This document shows, one piece after another, positions 34,413-43,916 of a stretch of DNA of 64,000 bases. The notes below the pieces were generated by a model that did no database searches, had not been told where the DNA came from, and saw only the letters and a program-made list of their open reading frames with translations. Source of the stretch: Bryobacteraceae bacterium (GTDB taxonomy: Bacteria; Acidobacteriota; Terriglobia; Bryobacterales; Bryobacteraceae); NCBI GenBank assembly GCA_019748195.1, contig JAIEPW010000005.1:1-64000 (forward strand), given 5' to 3'. The translations under genes and the position numbers were made by a program. Every line of letters starts with the position of its first letter. The stretch's first letter is position 1.

Positions 34413-37163
34413 TTAGAAGAAAGAGAAGCTGGTGCCTATGGAGAAGGTCCGTCCCAGGCGGTACTGCCGCACCAGGAAGTCCCCCTGCGTCCACCGGTAG
34501 TTGTTGTCGCCGAGATTCTCGGCCGTGAAACGCAGATTCCAGCGGCCGTTTTCCAGGATGTCGTATTGGTACACGAAGTCCAGAAACGTGTTGCGCTCCT
34601 GGTAAATGTCCGGCAACCGCAGCGTCCCGACATCGGTGATGCGCCGCGATACCGAGTTGACGAAGAAACGCGCGTTGGACCGCCATCGAGGCTCCACCCA
34701 GTCCACAATCACGTTGTAAATATGCCGCGACTGCCCGATCAGTGGACGCTGCTTGCTCGTCAGAAACGCCGTCTGCTCGGACGGAATCCGGATGTTCGAG
34801 CTGACGAACGTATAGTTGCCCTGCAACGCGAACTTCGACAGCCACGGCCGGATGAATCCCAGCGACTTCCGCGCCTCCAGTTCAATCCCCTGGTTGCGAG
34901 CGCCGTCGGCGTTCAGGAAGCTCTGCCGCAAGTCCGTGGTCGGCTGGATCGTAACCTCGATCGGGTCCTTGAAGTCCTTGAAGAAGTAACTGGCCGCCAC
35001 CACCTGGTCGCCCCCGGGGAACCATTCCCAGCGGAAATCCGCGTTCTGAATCGAGGCCCGCCGCAGGTTCGGATTCCCAACCGTATTGAACCCGCCCAGC
35101 ACGTTGGTGAAGTCGAACGGCGAGAGCTCGCGGAAGTCGGGACGGTTCACGGTGCGTCCGTAGCCCGCCCGCAGGTTCTGGCGCGCCGTCAGCGCGTAGA
35201 TCACGCTGACACCCGGCAGGTAATCGCGATTATTCAGATTGGCCAGAGCCGGCACGCCGCCAGGCACCAGCGGATCGATGGTCCGAACGTTGATATCGGC
35301 ATCCTCCACGCGGACGCCGCCCACCACGCGCCACCGCGGGCCCAGCGTCAGATCCACCATCGCGAATCCGCCGTACACATCCATCGAGCCCGAGTACGTG
35401 TCGGTGCTGCGCGTGTTCTCGCGCAGCGTCCATCCGTCGGGCCGGATATTCGACGGTCCCAGCAGGAGGTTGTCCGGCTGCGAAAAATCCAGCGTCTGCG
35501 TTCGCACTGGAACAAATCGGAACCGCCGCGCCTCGAACTGGCGGTCGCGGAACGTGCCCCGGAAGCCCACCTTCAGCAGGCCGCTGATGCTGCCCTTGAA
35601 AAACGGCAGGCCCCACTCCGCCAGCGGTTCATAAATCTTGTCCCGCAGGTTGTTGTAGAAACGGCCGGCGGACTGGGGCAGCGGCAGAAACTGGCCGGTG
35701 CTGCTCTCGCGGATGTTCTCCCGCAGGTCCGGCTCATCGCGCCGCGAATCGGAATAGGAAAACTGCCAGCGGAAGATGCTGTTGCCCAACTTCGGCGCGG
35801 AATGCTCGCCTTCCACTCCGGTGGAAAACACCATCCGCTCCACCCACCGCAGCCGCGTCGCCGTGATGTCGTTGTCGATACCCCCGTTCAGTCCGCGGAA
35901 CACTCGCGTTTCCTTGTCGGTGTCGCGCGTGACGGTGTTGCGGAACACGATCTTGTTGCTCGGATTGAAGCGGTAGGCCACATTCACCACGCCGCCCATC
36001 CGCGCCGACTGCAGGCTGGCGTTGAAGTCGGGGTAATCCGTGAAGATAATCGGCCGCGAGCCCGCGTTCACCAGGTACCGCTGCAGTTCCTGATAGCGCT
36101 GCGGCTTGTTGGTGAACGTGAACGCCCCCACCACGCCCAGCTTGCCGAACGTGTTTCCTCCCGTCACCGAAAGGCTCATCTCCGGTCGCATCGAGCCGAT
36201 CTGCTCCGGCTGGTAGTTCACCGGGAACGACTGTCCGAACTGCTGAAACTGCTGCTCCGTGAAGCTGCCGGGGAACAGTCGCTGATTCACGGGGATCTGG
36301 CCCGGAAGGCCCCGCCCGCCGTCGTCAAAGCCAAGCGCGTCCCAGCGCCCGCCGCGATGCGTCAGGAAATTGTTGAACGTGGTGACGCTGTTGAACCCGG
36401 TGGAGGCGCTGACGCGGAACGTCTTCGCCGTGGGGAACTCGATGGTCTGCATCTGCACCAGGCCGCCCGAGAACTCGCCCGGCAGGTCCGGCGTGTAGCT
36501 CTTCAGCACCCGGATGGATTCGATCAGGTTCGCCGGGAACAGATCCAGCGGCACCACCCGGCGTTCCGGCTCGGTGGAGGGCAGAATGGAGTTGTTCAGC
36601 ATGGTGGCCGAGTAACGCTCGCCCAGTCCGCGCACGTACACATATCCCGAATCCACAATCGACACGCCGGTCACTTTTTCCACCGCGCCCGCGGCGTCGG
36701 AGGCCACCGTCTTGCGGATCTCCTCGCTCGAAATGCCGTCGCTGACCGCGGCCGCCAGCTTGCGCTCGGTCAGCATCGCCTCGGCGTTGGCCTGCGCCGC
36801 GGAGAGCTTCTCCACCACATCCACGGTGGTCACCGCAGACTTCAGCGGCATCACCGTGGAGCCGTCGGCCGGCTGCTCGGGCCCCACTACCACCGCGTCC
36901 ACCGTGGTGTCGATGTAGTTGGCGGCGGTGTATTTCAGCTTGTACGTGCCGGCCGGAAGAGTCAGCCGGAAGGCTCCGTCCGCGTCCGTTTGCGTCTTGA
37001 ACTCAGGCTTGCCGTCCACCTGGATCAGGGCCCCGGCGATGGGCCTTCCGCTTTGGGCGTCGAAAACCGTGCCGGACACCAGGCCGGTGGCTTGCGCCAG
37101 CAGCGCCGCCGCGGCGAGGACCGAAACGAGACAGATGCGAAGGAAGAGATACGGAACTTTCAA
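34413..37163 (-). CDS. TonB-dependent receptor with carboxypeptidase-regulatory domain
   Basis: A 916-aa outer-membrane receptor. Signal peptide ending near LLAQA, then a CarboxypepD_reg-like domain (SGTVFDAQSGRPIAGALIQV, about 28-110), a plug with IRKTVASDAAGAVEKVTGVS and GYVYVRGLGERYSATMLNN, and a large barrel ending in SFSFF. The plug motif is that of receptors paired with beta-helix surface proteins. The start is a TTG at 37163 preceded by AAAGGAAA at a proper distance, 22 bases after the stop of the TIGR03437 gene. Substrate unknown. Confidence 0.9.
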   Translation of the reverse strand: MKVPYLFLRICLVSVLAAAALLAQATGLVSGTVFDAQSGRPIAGALIQVDGKPEFKTQTDADGAFRLTLPAGTYKLKYTAANYIDTTVDAVVVGPEQPADGSTVMPLKSAVTTVDVVEKLSAAQANAEAMLTERKLAAAVSDGISSEEIRKTVASDAAGAVEKVTGVSIVDSGYVYVRGLGERYSATMLNNSILPSTEPERRVVPLDLFPANLIESIRVLKSYTPDLPGEFSGGLVQMQTIEFPTAKTFRVSASTGFNSVTTFNNFLTHRGGRWDALGFDDGGRGLPGQIPVNQRLFPGSFTEQQFQQFGQSFPVNYQPEQIGSMRPEMSLSVTGGNTFGKLGVVGAFTFTNKPQRYQELQRYLVNAGSRPIIFTDYPDFNASLQSARMGGVVNVAYRFNPSNKIVFRNTVTRDTDKETRVFRGLNGGIDNDITATRLRWVERMVFSTGVEGEHSAPKLGNSIFRWQFSYSDSRRDEPDLRENIRESSTGQFLPLPQSAGRFYNNLRDKIYEPLAEWGLPFFKGSISGLLKVGFRGTFRDRQFEARRFRFVPVRTQTLDFSQPDNLLLGPSNIRPDGWTLRENTRSTDTYSGSMDVYGGFAMVDLTLGPRWRVVGGVRVEDADINVRTIDPLVPGGVPALANLNNRDYLPGVSVIYALTARQNLRAGYGRTVNRPDFRELSPFDFTNVLGGFNTVGNPNLRRASIQNADFRWEWFPGGDQVVAASYFFKDFKDPIEVTIQPTTDLRQSFLNADGARNQGIELEARKSLGFIRPWLSKFALQGNYTFVSSNIRIPSEQTAFLTSKQRPLIGQSRHIYNVIVDWVEPRWRSNARFFVNSVSRRITDVGTLRLPDIYQERNTFLDFVYQYDILENGRWNLRFTAENLGDNNYRWTQGDFLVRQYRLGRTFSIGTSFSFF

Positions 37164-37185
37164 GCGATTTCCTTTTCTTGGCCGA

Positions 37186-37941
37186 TCACTGCACCCAGAT
37201 GCTTACCTGGTTGCTTTCGATACCGTTTGCGGCGATGACCACGGGGACCTCGCCGGTGATGAAGTCGCGGTCCGGCACGAAGGCGTTCACCTGCCAGACT
37301 CCGGGAAATTGCGATAGTCCTGCGAACTGTACGTCGGCGGAAATCACGGAGACGAACACTCGCGGATTCTCCCGAACGCGAATCAGGGAGGTTGCCCCCG
37401 CGCCGTCCGGCGGATTCGTTTCCAGCGTTCCCACGCCGGTGCAATAGATCTGGACCACTTCCCCGCGCCGCGCCGGGTTGTTTGGGCCGTTGATGGTGTT
37501 GTTTTGGTTCAGCACGCGGCCGGGCTTGTTGGGTGAGGCATTTCCGAGGTCGGCATAGAGTCCCGGCCCCACTTCCAGAACGTCGATGAAGCCGCGAAGC
37601 TCGGTATTGCCCGGCAGCGCGATCCGCATCTCCGACCGCCCGATCGGCGTGCCGAACGGGACTTGAAAGTTGATTTGCGTCGGACCAACGAACTGCACGG
37701 GAGATTGCACATTGTTGATGAAAACCCGTACGCCGCCAAGCTCATTCGGATACGGAATCGCGCCGGCGGCGAGCGCGGTCACGCCCGTGAAGTTGCCGCC
37801 GGCCGTGGCCAGCGAACCCTGGGCGATAGGAAAACGGGCGAAGCTGGCGCTGTTGCCGATCACGAACGCCGGCTGTTGCGCCAGAACCGGGAGCGCGAGT
37901 GCTCCGGTCAGCAGAAGTCGAGTAAGGGTGCTGTCCAGCAT
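37186..37941 (-). CDS. Exported TIGR03437-domain protein
   Basis: A 251-aa exported protein whose body matches the TIGR03437 domain, first described at the C-terminus of many Solibacter proteins: GNSASFARFPIAQGSLATAG, NELGGVRVFINNVQSPVQFV, PTQINFQVPFGTPIG, then QIYCTGVG and WQVNAFVPDRD. Function is unknown; the fold seems Ig-like and extracellular. Here it is nearly the whole protein rather than a C-terminal add-on. ATG 37941 follows a GGAAAGG ribosome site and starts the signal peptide. First gene of the operon with the TonB receptor and the beta-helix protein. Confidence 0.85.
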   Translation of the reverse strand: MLDSTLTRLLLTGALALPVLAQQPAFVIGNSASFARFPIAQGSLATAGGNFTGVTALAAGAIPYPNELGGVRVFINNVQSPVQFVGPTQINFQVPFGTPIGRSEMRIALPGNTELRGFIDVLEVGPGLYADLGNASPNKPGRVLNQNNTINGPNNPARRGEVVQIYCTGVGTLETNPPDGAGATSLIRVRENPRVFVSVISADVQFAGLSQFPGVWQVNAFVPDRDFITGEVPVVIAANGIESNQVSIWVQ

Positions 37942-38173
37942 GCTTTTGCAGGCCTTTCCAGTGGATGACTCCCAGGTCATGCGAGCGCGCGATGCGACGC
38001 GCCGGAGAAACCTTGAACGAGACCGAATTTACCGAGTGCAAACGACAGTTCGATGACAAACTGGAAAATGATTTGTGACGATCTGTTAAACGCAAGTCAG
38101 CACGGTAGTTGGGGGTGAACCGTATCGGCTAGAATGAAGCTAGCGAGGACCTGCCTCTTCCTGCTTTCCCCTT

Positions 38174-41100
38174 ATGGATCCCATTCGCCACCGCGCACTA
38201 CTTGAGACTCTGGAATCGAAAATCCTGGTGCTCGACGGCGCCATGGGAACCATGATCCAGCAGTACAAGCCGAGCTACGAGGATTGGGGCGGCTCCAGAT
38301 TCGAAAACTGCTCGGAAAATCTCCTGTTCACGCGTCCGGCCTGGATTCTGGATATCCACCGCAAATACTTCCAGGCCGGCTCCGACATGGTGGAGACGAA
38401 CTCCTTCGGCGGTTCTCCCGTGACGCTGGCCGAGTTTGGGATCGAAGACAGGTGGTACGAGGTCAATCACACCGCCGCGCGGCTGGCCAGGCAGGCGGCG
38501 GACGAGTATTCCAGACCCGGCCGGCCGCGTTTTGTCGCCGGTTCCATGGGCCCCACCACGAAAGCAATCAGCGTCAGCGGCGGCATTACCTTCGCCGAAC
38601 TTCGCGACGGCTACTATCGTCAGGCGAAGGGACTGTGGGAGGGTGGCGCGGATCTCTTGTTGATCGAGACTTGCAACGACACCCGCAGCCTGAAATCGGC
38701 CTTGCTCGCGGTGGATCGATTGAGCGCCGAAGTGGGATTCGAGATCCCCGTGATCGTATCCGGCACCATCGAGCCTACCGGCACCATGCTCGCCGGGCAG
38801 ACGGCGGAGGCCCTGGTGGCCTCCATCGGTCATCGCCGCCTGCTGGCCATCGGCTTGAACTGCGCCACCGGGCCCGAGTTCATGACCGACCACATCCGGA
38901 CCATCCATGAGATGTCGCCGGCCCGCGTGTCCTGCTATCCCAACGCCGGGCTGCCGAACGTCGAAGGCAGCTACGACTTGACTCCGGAGGGGCTGGCCTC
39001 GCAGTTGGGCAAGTTCGTCGATCACGGCTGGCTGAACATTGTCGGCGGATGCTGCGGTACGACGCCGGAGCACATCAGGCTGCTCGCGCAAATGGTGGAA
39101 GGCAAGCCGCCCCGCCGGGCGCGCGCGGTCGCCCGCCGCGCGTTTTACTCGGGAACGGAGCTCATCGAGGCGGATGAGCAGAATCGCCCGCTGATCGTCG
39201 GGGAGCGAACCAACGTCATCGGCTCCCGCCTGTTCAAGGATCTGGTGGCGCAGGAGAAGTGGGAAGAGGCCACCGACATCGCCCGCCGCCAGGTGAAGGG
39301 AGGCGCCCACGTCATCGACGTCTGCCTCCAGTCCACTGACCGGGACGAACTGAAGGACATCCCCTTCTTCTACGACCTGCTCATCCGCAAGGCCCCCAAG
39401 AACCCGCTGATGATCGACACCACCGACCCGCGCGCGGTGGAACTGGCGCTGACTTATTGCCAGGGCAAGTCCATCATCAACTCCATCAACCTGGAGGACG
39501 GCGAGGAGAAGTTCGAGCGCATGTGCCCCATCGCCAAGGCCTACGGCGCGGCGCTGGTGGTCGGAACCATCGACGAGGACCCCCTGCAGGCCCAGGCTTT
39601 CACCCGGGAGCGCAAGCTGGCGGTGGCGCAACGCAGCGTCCAACTGCTCACCGGAAAATACGGGATCGCTCCAGAAGACATCATCATCGACCCGCTGGTG
39701 TTTCCCTGCGCCACCGGCGATGAGAATTACATCGGCGGCGCGGTGGAAACCATCGAGGCGGTTCGCCTGATCAAGCAGAACATCCCCTATGTCAAGACCG
39801 TGTTGGGGATCTCCAATATCAGCTTCGGTCTCCCCGCGTCCGCGCGGGAGGTGGTCAACAGCGTCTTCCTCTATTACTGCACCAAGGCCGGCCTGGACCT
39901 CGCCATCGTGAATGCCGAGAAGCTGGAGCGCTTCGCCTCGATTCCCATCGAGGAGCGGCGTCTGGCCGAGCATCTGTTGTTCAACACGCCGCCCGAGGCC
40001 GTGCCCGAGGATCATCCCCAGGCCGCCCTCCTGCGGGCCGTGCCCGAGGACTGGCGGCAGCAGACCCGCGAGCAGAAAGCCGCCGTGAACCAGTTCCACA
40101 TCGCCGCCATCGCCGAACACTTCCGCGGCGCGGCAAAAAAACAGAAAGCCAAATCCTCCGCCGATGTCCCCCTGGACCAGCGGCTGGCCAACTACATCAT
40201 TGAAGGCACCAAGGATGGCCTGATCGCGGACCTGGATCGCAAGCGCGCCGAAGGAATGGCCCCCCTGGACATCATCAACGGTCCCCTGATGGCCGGCATG
40301 AGCGAGGTGGGACGCCTGTTCAACAACAACGAATTGATTGTCGCCGAGGTGCTGCAGTCGGCCGAAGCCATGAAAGCCGCCGTCGCGCACCTCGAACAAT
40401 TCATGGAGAAGGCCGACACCGCCGCGCGCGGCAAGATCGTCCTCGCCACCGTGAAGGGCGACGTCCATGACATCGGCAAGAACCTGGTGGAGATCATCCT
40501 CGCCAACAACGGCTACGAAGTGGTCAACCTGGGCATCAAGATCCTGCCCGAAACTTTGATTGAAGCAGCGCGCAAGCATCAGCCGGACGCCATCGGCCTC
40601 TCCGGTCTGCTGGTGAAAAGCGCGCAGCAGATGGTCATCACCGCGTCGGATTTCCGCGAGGCCGGCCTCGATGTCCCGCTGCTGGTCGGCGGAGCCGCGT
40701 TGAGCGAAAGGTTCACTCAAACGCGCATCGGGCCGGCTTACCAGGCGCCCACGTTCTACGCCAAGGACGCCATGACCGGGCTGCGCCTGATGAACGAAAT
40801 CATGGACCCGGAAATGCGCGACCGCGTGCTGCGCGAGCATATCTTTGCCGAAGCCGTGGCGCCCGCCGCGGTGGAAGCACCCCCGGAGATTCCCAGCGGG
40901 GAGATACGCAGTCCCAAGGTCCGCCCGGAGATTCCGATCCCCCCGGCGCCGTACCTCGATCGCCGCGTCCGCGACATCCCGCACCTGGCGGAAATCTGGA
41001 GCTATATCAACCCGTACATGCTCTACGGGCGGCACCTGGGCTTCAAGGGCAACTTCGAGAAGCTGCTCGCCGAGCGCGACGCGAAAGCGCTGGACTTGTT

Positions 41101-41752
41101 CCACCAGATGGAAGAGGTGAAGCACAAGGCCGCCGCGTTCATGAAAGTGAAGGCGGTCTGGCGGTTTTTCGAAGCGGAGCGGCGCGGCAACGCGATCGAC
41201 CTGTTCGAGCCCGGCGCTCCCGCGCCACTCCACACCTTCCTCTTCGGGCGCCAGGCGAAATCCGACGGGCTGTGCCTCAGCGACTACGTGCTGGATGCGG
41301 CGGAAGGCCGCCGCGATCACATCGCCTTGTTCGTGGTCACCGCGGGAGAGGGCATCCGGGAGCGCAGCGAGGAAGCCAAGAACAAGGGCGAGTTCCTCCT
41401 GGCCCACGGCCTGCAGGCGCTCGCGATTGAAACCGCCGAGGCATGCGCCGAATGGCTGCATCGCCGTCTGCGCGAGGATTGGGGGTTCCCCGACCCTCCC
41501 ACCCTGACCATGCAGGAGCGCTTCACTTCGCGTTATCGCGGCAAGCGGTACAGCTTCGGTTATCCCGCGTGTCCCAACCTGGACGATCAGCAGGGGTTGT
41601 TCGCCCTGCTGCGGCCCGAGGATATCGGCGTCCGGCTCACCGAAGGCATGATGATGGAGCCCGAGGCCAGCGTCAGCGCGCTGGTGTTCCACCATCCCGA
41701 TTGCGCCTACTTCACCGCGGCCGAGGGTGTCGAGGCTGGCGCGAACGCCTGA
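38174..41752 (+). CDS. metH: Cobalamin-dependent methionine synthase
   Basis: MetH moves the methyl group from 5-methyl-THF through cobalamin to homocysteine. All four modules are present in 1192 aa: homocysteine domain with zinc ligands C230 (GLNCATGP) and C293/C294 (VGGCCGTTPEH); pterin domain (about 340-620, starting VGERTNVIGSRLF); cap and B12-binding domain with the lower-ligand H765 in DVHDIGKNL; and the SAM-binding reactivation domain (about 960-1190) with RGKRYSFGYPACP. No SAM, SAH or cobalamin riboswitch is recognisable in the 232-base region upstream. Shortly after follows the CocE hydrolase, probably from its own promoter. Confidence 0.97.
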   Translation: MDPIRHRALLETLESKILVLDGAMGTMIQQYKPSYEDWGGSRFENCSENLLFTRPAWILDIHRKYFQAGSDMVETNSFGGSPVTLAEFGIEDRWYEVNHTAARLARQAADEYSRPGRPRFVAGSMGPTTKAISVSGGITFAELRDGYYRQAKGLWEGGADLLLIETCNDTRSLKSALLAVDRLSAEVGFEIPVIVSGTIEPTGTMLAGQTAEALVASIGHRRLLAIGLNCATGPEFMTDHIRTIHEMSPARVSCYPNAGLPNVEGSYDLTPEGLASQLGKFVDHGWLNIVGGCCGTTPEHIRLLAQMVEGKPPRRARAVARRAFYSGTELIEADEQNRPLIVGERTNVIGSRLFKDLVAQEKWEEATDIARRQVKGGAHVIDVCLQSTDRDELKDIPFFYDLLIRKAPKNPLMIDTTDPRAVELALTYCQGKSIINSINLEDGEEKFERMCPIAKAYGAALVVGTIDEDPLQAQAFTRERKLAVAQRSVQLLTGKYGIAPEDIIIDPLVFPCATGDENYIGGAVETIEAVRLIKQNIPYVKTVLGISNISFGLPASAREVVNSVFLYYCTKAGLDLAIVNAEKLERFASIPIEERRLAEHLLFNTPPEAVPEDHPQAALLRAVPEDWRQQTREQKAAVNQFHIAAIAEHFRGAAKKQKAKSSADVPLDQRLANYIIEGTKDGLIADLDRKRAEGMAPLDIINGPLMAGMSEVGRLFNNNELIVAEVLQSAEAMKAAVAHLEQFMEKADTAARGKIVLATVKGDVHDIGKNLVEIILANNGYEVVNLGIKILPETLIEAARKHQPDAIGLSGLLVKSAQQMVITASDFREAGLDVPLLVGGAALSERFTQTRIGPAYQAPTFYAKDAMTGLRLMNEIMDPEMRDRVLREHIFAEAVAPAAVEAPPEIPSGEIRSPKVRPEIPIPPAPYLDRRVRDIPHLAEIWSYINPYMLYGRHLGFKGNFEKLLAERDAKALDLFHQMEEVKHKAAAFMKVKAVWRFFEAERRGNAIDLFEPGAPAPLHTFLFGRQAKSDGLCLSDYVLDAAEGRRDHIALFVVTAGEGIRERSEEAKNKGEFLLAHGLQALAIETAEACAEWLHRRLREDWGFPDPPTLTMQERFTSRYRGKRYSFGYPACPNLDDQQGLFALLRPEDIGVRLTEGMMMEPEASVSALVFHHPDCAYFTAAEGVEAGANA

Positions 41753-41773
41753 GGCTCCCGCGGCGTTCGAGAG

Positions 41774-41785
41774 TATAATCAGGAG
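41774..41785 (+). promoter_or_regulatory. Consensus -10 box and ribosome site before the CocE hydrolase
   Basis: TATAAT (41774-41779) is followed at once by AGGAG (41781-41785) and the ATG at 41790. No good -35 box sits 16-18 bases upstream. If the -10 is used, transcription would start almost at the ribosome site, so the AGGAG is the firmer of the two and fixes the start codon. Confidence 0.35.
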
Positions 41786-41789
41786 TTTT

Positions 41790-43673
41790 ATGCGACTCCT
41801 TAGTTCTCTCCTGTTCGCTTTTGCCCTGGTTGCGCAGGAAACCGGCGATACCGACGAGAAGCCGAAGAAAGTACCGCTTCCCGAATTCATCAAGGCCAAT
41901 TACACCAAGTACGAATACCGCATCCCCGCGCGTGACGGCAAGCGCCTCTTCGTCTCCGTCTACGTTCCCAAGGACCAGGGCGAGAAGTGGCCCATCTGGC
42001 TGAACCGCACTCCGTATTCGGTGGCGCCGTACGGCGTCAACAACTACCGCACCAGCCTGGGACCCTCGGAAAAATTCGCGCGCGAGAAGTTTATCTTCGT
42101 TTACGCCGACGTCCGCGGCCGCTATCTCTCTGAAGGCGAGTACGTGAACGTGCGGCCCCACAATCCCAATAAGCGCGGCCCCCAGGATATCGATGAGTCC
42201 ACCGACACCTACGACACCATCGACTGGCTGGTGAAGAACATCCCCAACAACAACGGCCGCGTGGGGATCTCTGGCATTTCGTACCCCGGCTTCTACAGCT
42301 CGGCCGGCTGCGTCGATGCGCATCCGGCGCTGAAAGCCTGCTCGCCGCAGGCCCCGGTGACCGACTGGTTCATCGGAGACGATTTCCACCACAACGGCGT
42401 CCTGTTCCTGGCGCATGCCTATCGCTTCTTCAACGGCTTCGGCCGCCCGCGTCCGGAGCCGGTCAAGCCCGACGAGATCGTGCAGCCGCTCAATCCCAAC
42501 CGCACCGATGGCTACAAGTTCTTCCTGGATGCCGGACCGCTGGCGAACATCAATGAGAAGTACTTCAAGAACGATGTCCCCTTCTGGAACGAGTTGATGA
42601 AGCATCCCAATTACGACGAGTACTGGAAGGCCAAGAACATCCGCCCCCACCTGAAGAACATGAAGCCCGCGGTGATGACCGTCGGCGGCTGGTTTGACGC
42701 CGAAAACCTGTTCGGCGCGCTCAAGGTGTACGACGCGATCGAGAAGCAAAGCCCCGGCGCCAACAACATGCTCGTGATGGGTCCATGGTTCCACGGAGGC
42801 TGGTCCCGCGGCGACGGCGAGCGCCTGGGCTTCGTCGATTTCGATTCCAAGACCAGCGTCTTCTATCGCGATGAGATCGAGTTTCCGTTCTTCAACTACC
42901 ACCTGAAAGGCAAGGGCGATCCCAAGCTCCCCGAAGCCTACGTGTTCGAGACGGGGACCAACATCTGGCGCAAGGAAGCTGCCTGGCCGCCCAAGGCCGC
43001 CGCCGCGAAATCGTTGTTCTTCCATCCCAACGGCAAGCTCGCCTTCGAGCCGCCCCAGGCCGAAGGCTTCGACGAGTACATCAGCGATCCCAACAAGCCC
43101 GTGCCATTCATCTCCGAGCATCGGACGGGCATGACGCGCGAGTACATGGTGGATGATCAGCGCTTCGCTTCTTCCCGGACCGACGTGCTGACCTATCAGA
43201 CCGACGTGCTGGAGGGCGAGGTGACTTTGGCCGGCCCCCTGAACGCCAGTCTCTTCGTGTCCACTACCGGCACCGACTCGGACTGGGTGGTGAAGCTGAT
43301 CGACGTGTTCCCCGACGATTTTCCCAATCCGAAACCCAATCCGCGCGACGTAACCATGGGCGGATACCAGATGCTGGTCCGCGGCGAGCCCTTCCGCGGC
43401 CGCTTCCGCAATTCGTTCGAAAAGCCGGAGCCCTTCACGCCAGGGAAGATGGAGAAGGTGGAGTTCGAGCTTCCGGACATTTACCACACGTTCCGCCGGG
43501 GGCATCGCATCATGATCCACATCCAGTCAAGCTGGTTCCCCCTGGGCGACCGCAACCCCCAGACGTTTGTCGACATCGGCGCCGCCAAACAGTCGGATTT
43601 CGTGAAGGCGACACAGCGCGTCTACCGGCAGAAAAACGGGCAGTCTGCCGTTAAGGTCCGGGTGCTGCCCTGA
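41790..43673 (+). CDS. Exported CocE/NonD-family hydrolase (X-Pro dipeptidyl-peptidase type)
   Basis: A 627-aa exported serine hydrolase. Signal peptide 1-17, then the alpha/beta hydrolase core with nucleophile S164 in GISGISYPGFY, VYADVRGRYLSEGEY before it, the YDTIDWLVKN segment, and a C-terminal jelly-roll domain (from about 400) with VVKLIDVFPDDFP and FRRGHRIMIHIQSSWFP. Relatives include cocaine esterase, glutaryl-7-ACA acylase and Xaa-Pro dipeptidyl-peptidase, so it cleaves esters, amides or short peptides. Start by AGGAG spaced 4 bases from ATG 41790. Confidence 0.92.
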   Translation: MRLLSSLLFAFALVAQETGDTDEKPKKVPLPEFIKANYTKYEYRIPARDGKRLFVSVYVPKDQGEKWPIWLNRTPYSVAPYGVNNYRTSLGPSEKFAREKFIFVYADVRGRYLSEGEYVNVRPHNPNKRGPQDIDESTDTYDTIDWLVKNIPNNNGRVGISGISYPGFYSSAGCVDAHPALKACSPQAPVTDWFIGDDFHHNGVLFLAHAYRFFNGFGRPRPEPVKPDEIVQPLNPNRTDGYKFFLDAGPLANINEKYFKNDVPFWNELMKHPNYDEYWKAKNIRPHLKNMKPAVMTVGGWFDAENLFGALKVYDAIEKQSPGANNMLVMGPWFHGGWSRGDGERLGFVDFDSKTSVFYRDEIEFPFFNYHLKGKGDPKLPEAYVFETGTNIWRKEAAWPPKAAAAKSLFFHPNGKLAFEPPQAEGFDEYISDPNKPVPFISEHRTGMTREYMVDDQRFASSRTDVLTYQTDVLEGEVTLAGPLNASLFVSTTGTDSDWVVKLIDVFPDDFPNPKPNPRDVTMGGYQMLVRGEPFRGRFRNSFEKPEPFTPGKMEKVEFELPDIYHTFRRGHRIMIHIQSSWFPLGDRNPQTFVDIGAAKQSDFVKATQRVYRQKNGQSAVKVRVLP

Positions 43674-43738
43674 AAAAAACGCAAAGGCCGGCCGCTGAAG
43701 GAACCCGGGAACGGATCGGGCTTTGGAAGCGGCCGGCC
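43673..43738 (-). terminator. Hairpin with T-tract between CocE and LolA-like genes
   Basis: GGCCGGCCGCT (43686-43696) and AGCGGCCGGCC (43728-43738) form an 11-bp stem around a 31-base loop. On the minus strand it is followed by TTTGCG and seven T, so it could terminate the leftward operon ending at 43917; on the plus strand it lies just past the CocE stop. The long loop lowers confidence. Confidence 0.4.
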
Positions 43739-43916
43739 GGCGATGGTCAACGCGGTTGCGAGGGGCTTCGCACCTGCGCTGCGCCCAAGAATGCGGTCCG
43801 GAACGGTGGCCCGCACTGATGCGAGTATAGTGGTTCCCTGCCGGGTCACCAACAGCTTTTCTCACTTAGAAATGCTTGAGCAGGAAACACTTAGTACGTC
43901 GTAGGGCGTTTCGATA

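Noticed and set aside
34566-37238. An 890-codon open frame antisense to the TonB receptor
   Set aside because: Same artefact of high GC; the minus-strand frame has signal peptide, plug and barrel end.
37942-38173. SAM, SAH or cobalamin riboswitch before metH
   Set aside because: No B12-box-like or SAM-I/SAH core sequence seen. A TAGAAT near 38132 could be a -10 box but its -35 is poor.
38198-41899. A very long open frame antisense to metH (over 1200 codons)
   Set aside because: Arg/Gly/His-rich without domain motifs; it mirrors the G/C third-position bias of metH, whose four domains are all recognisable.
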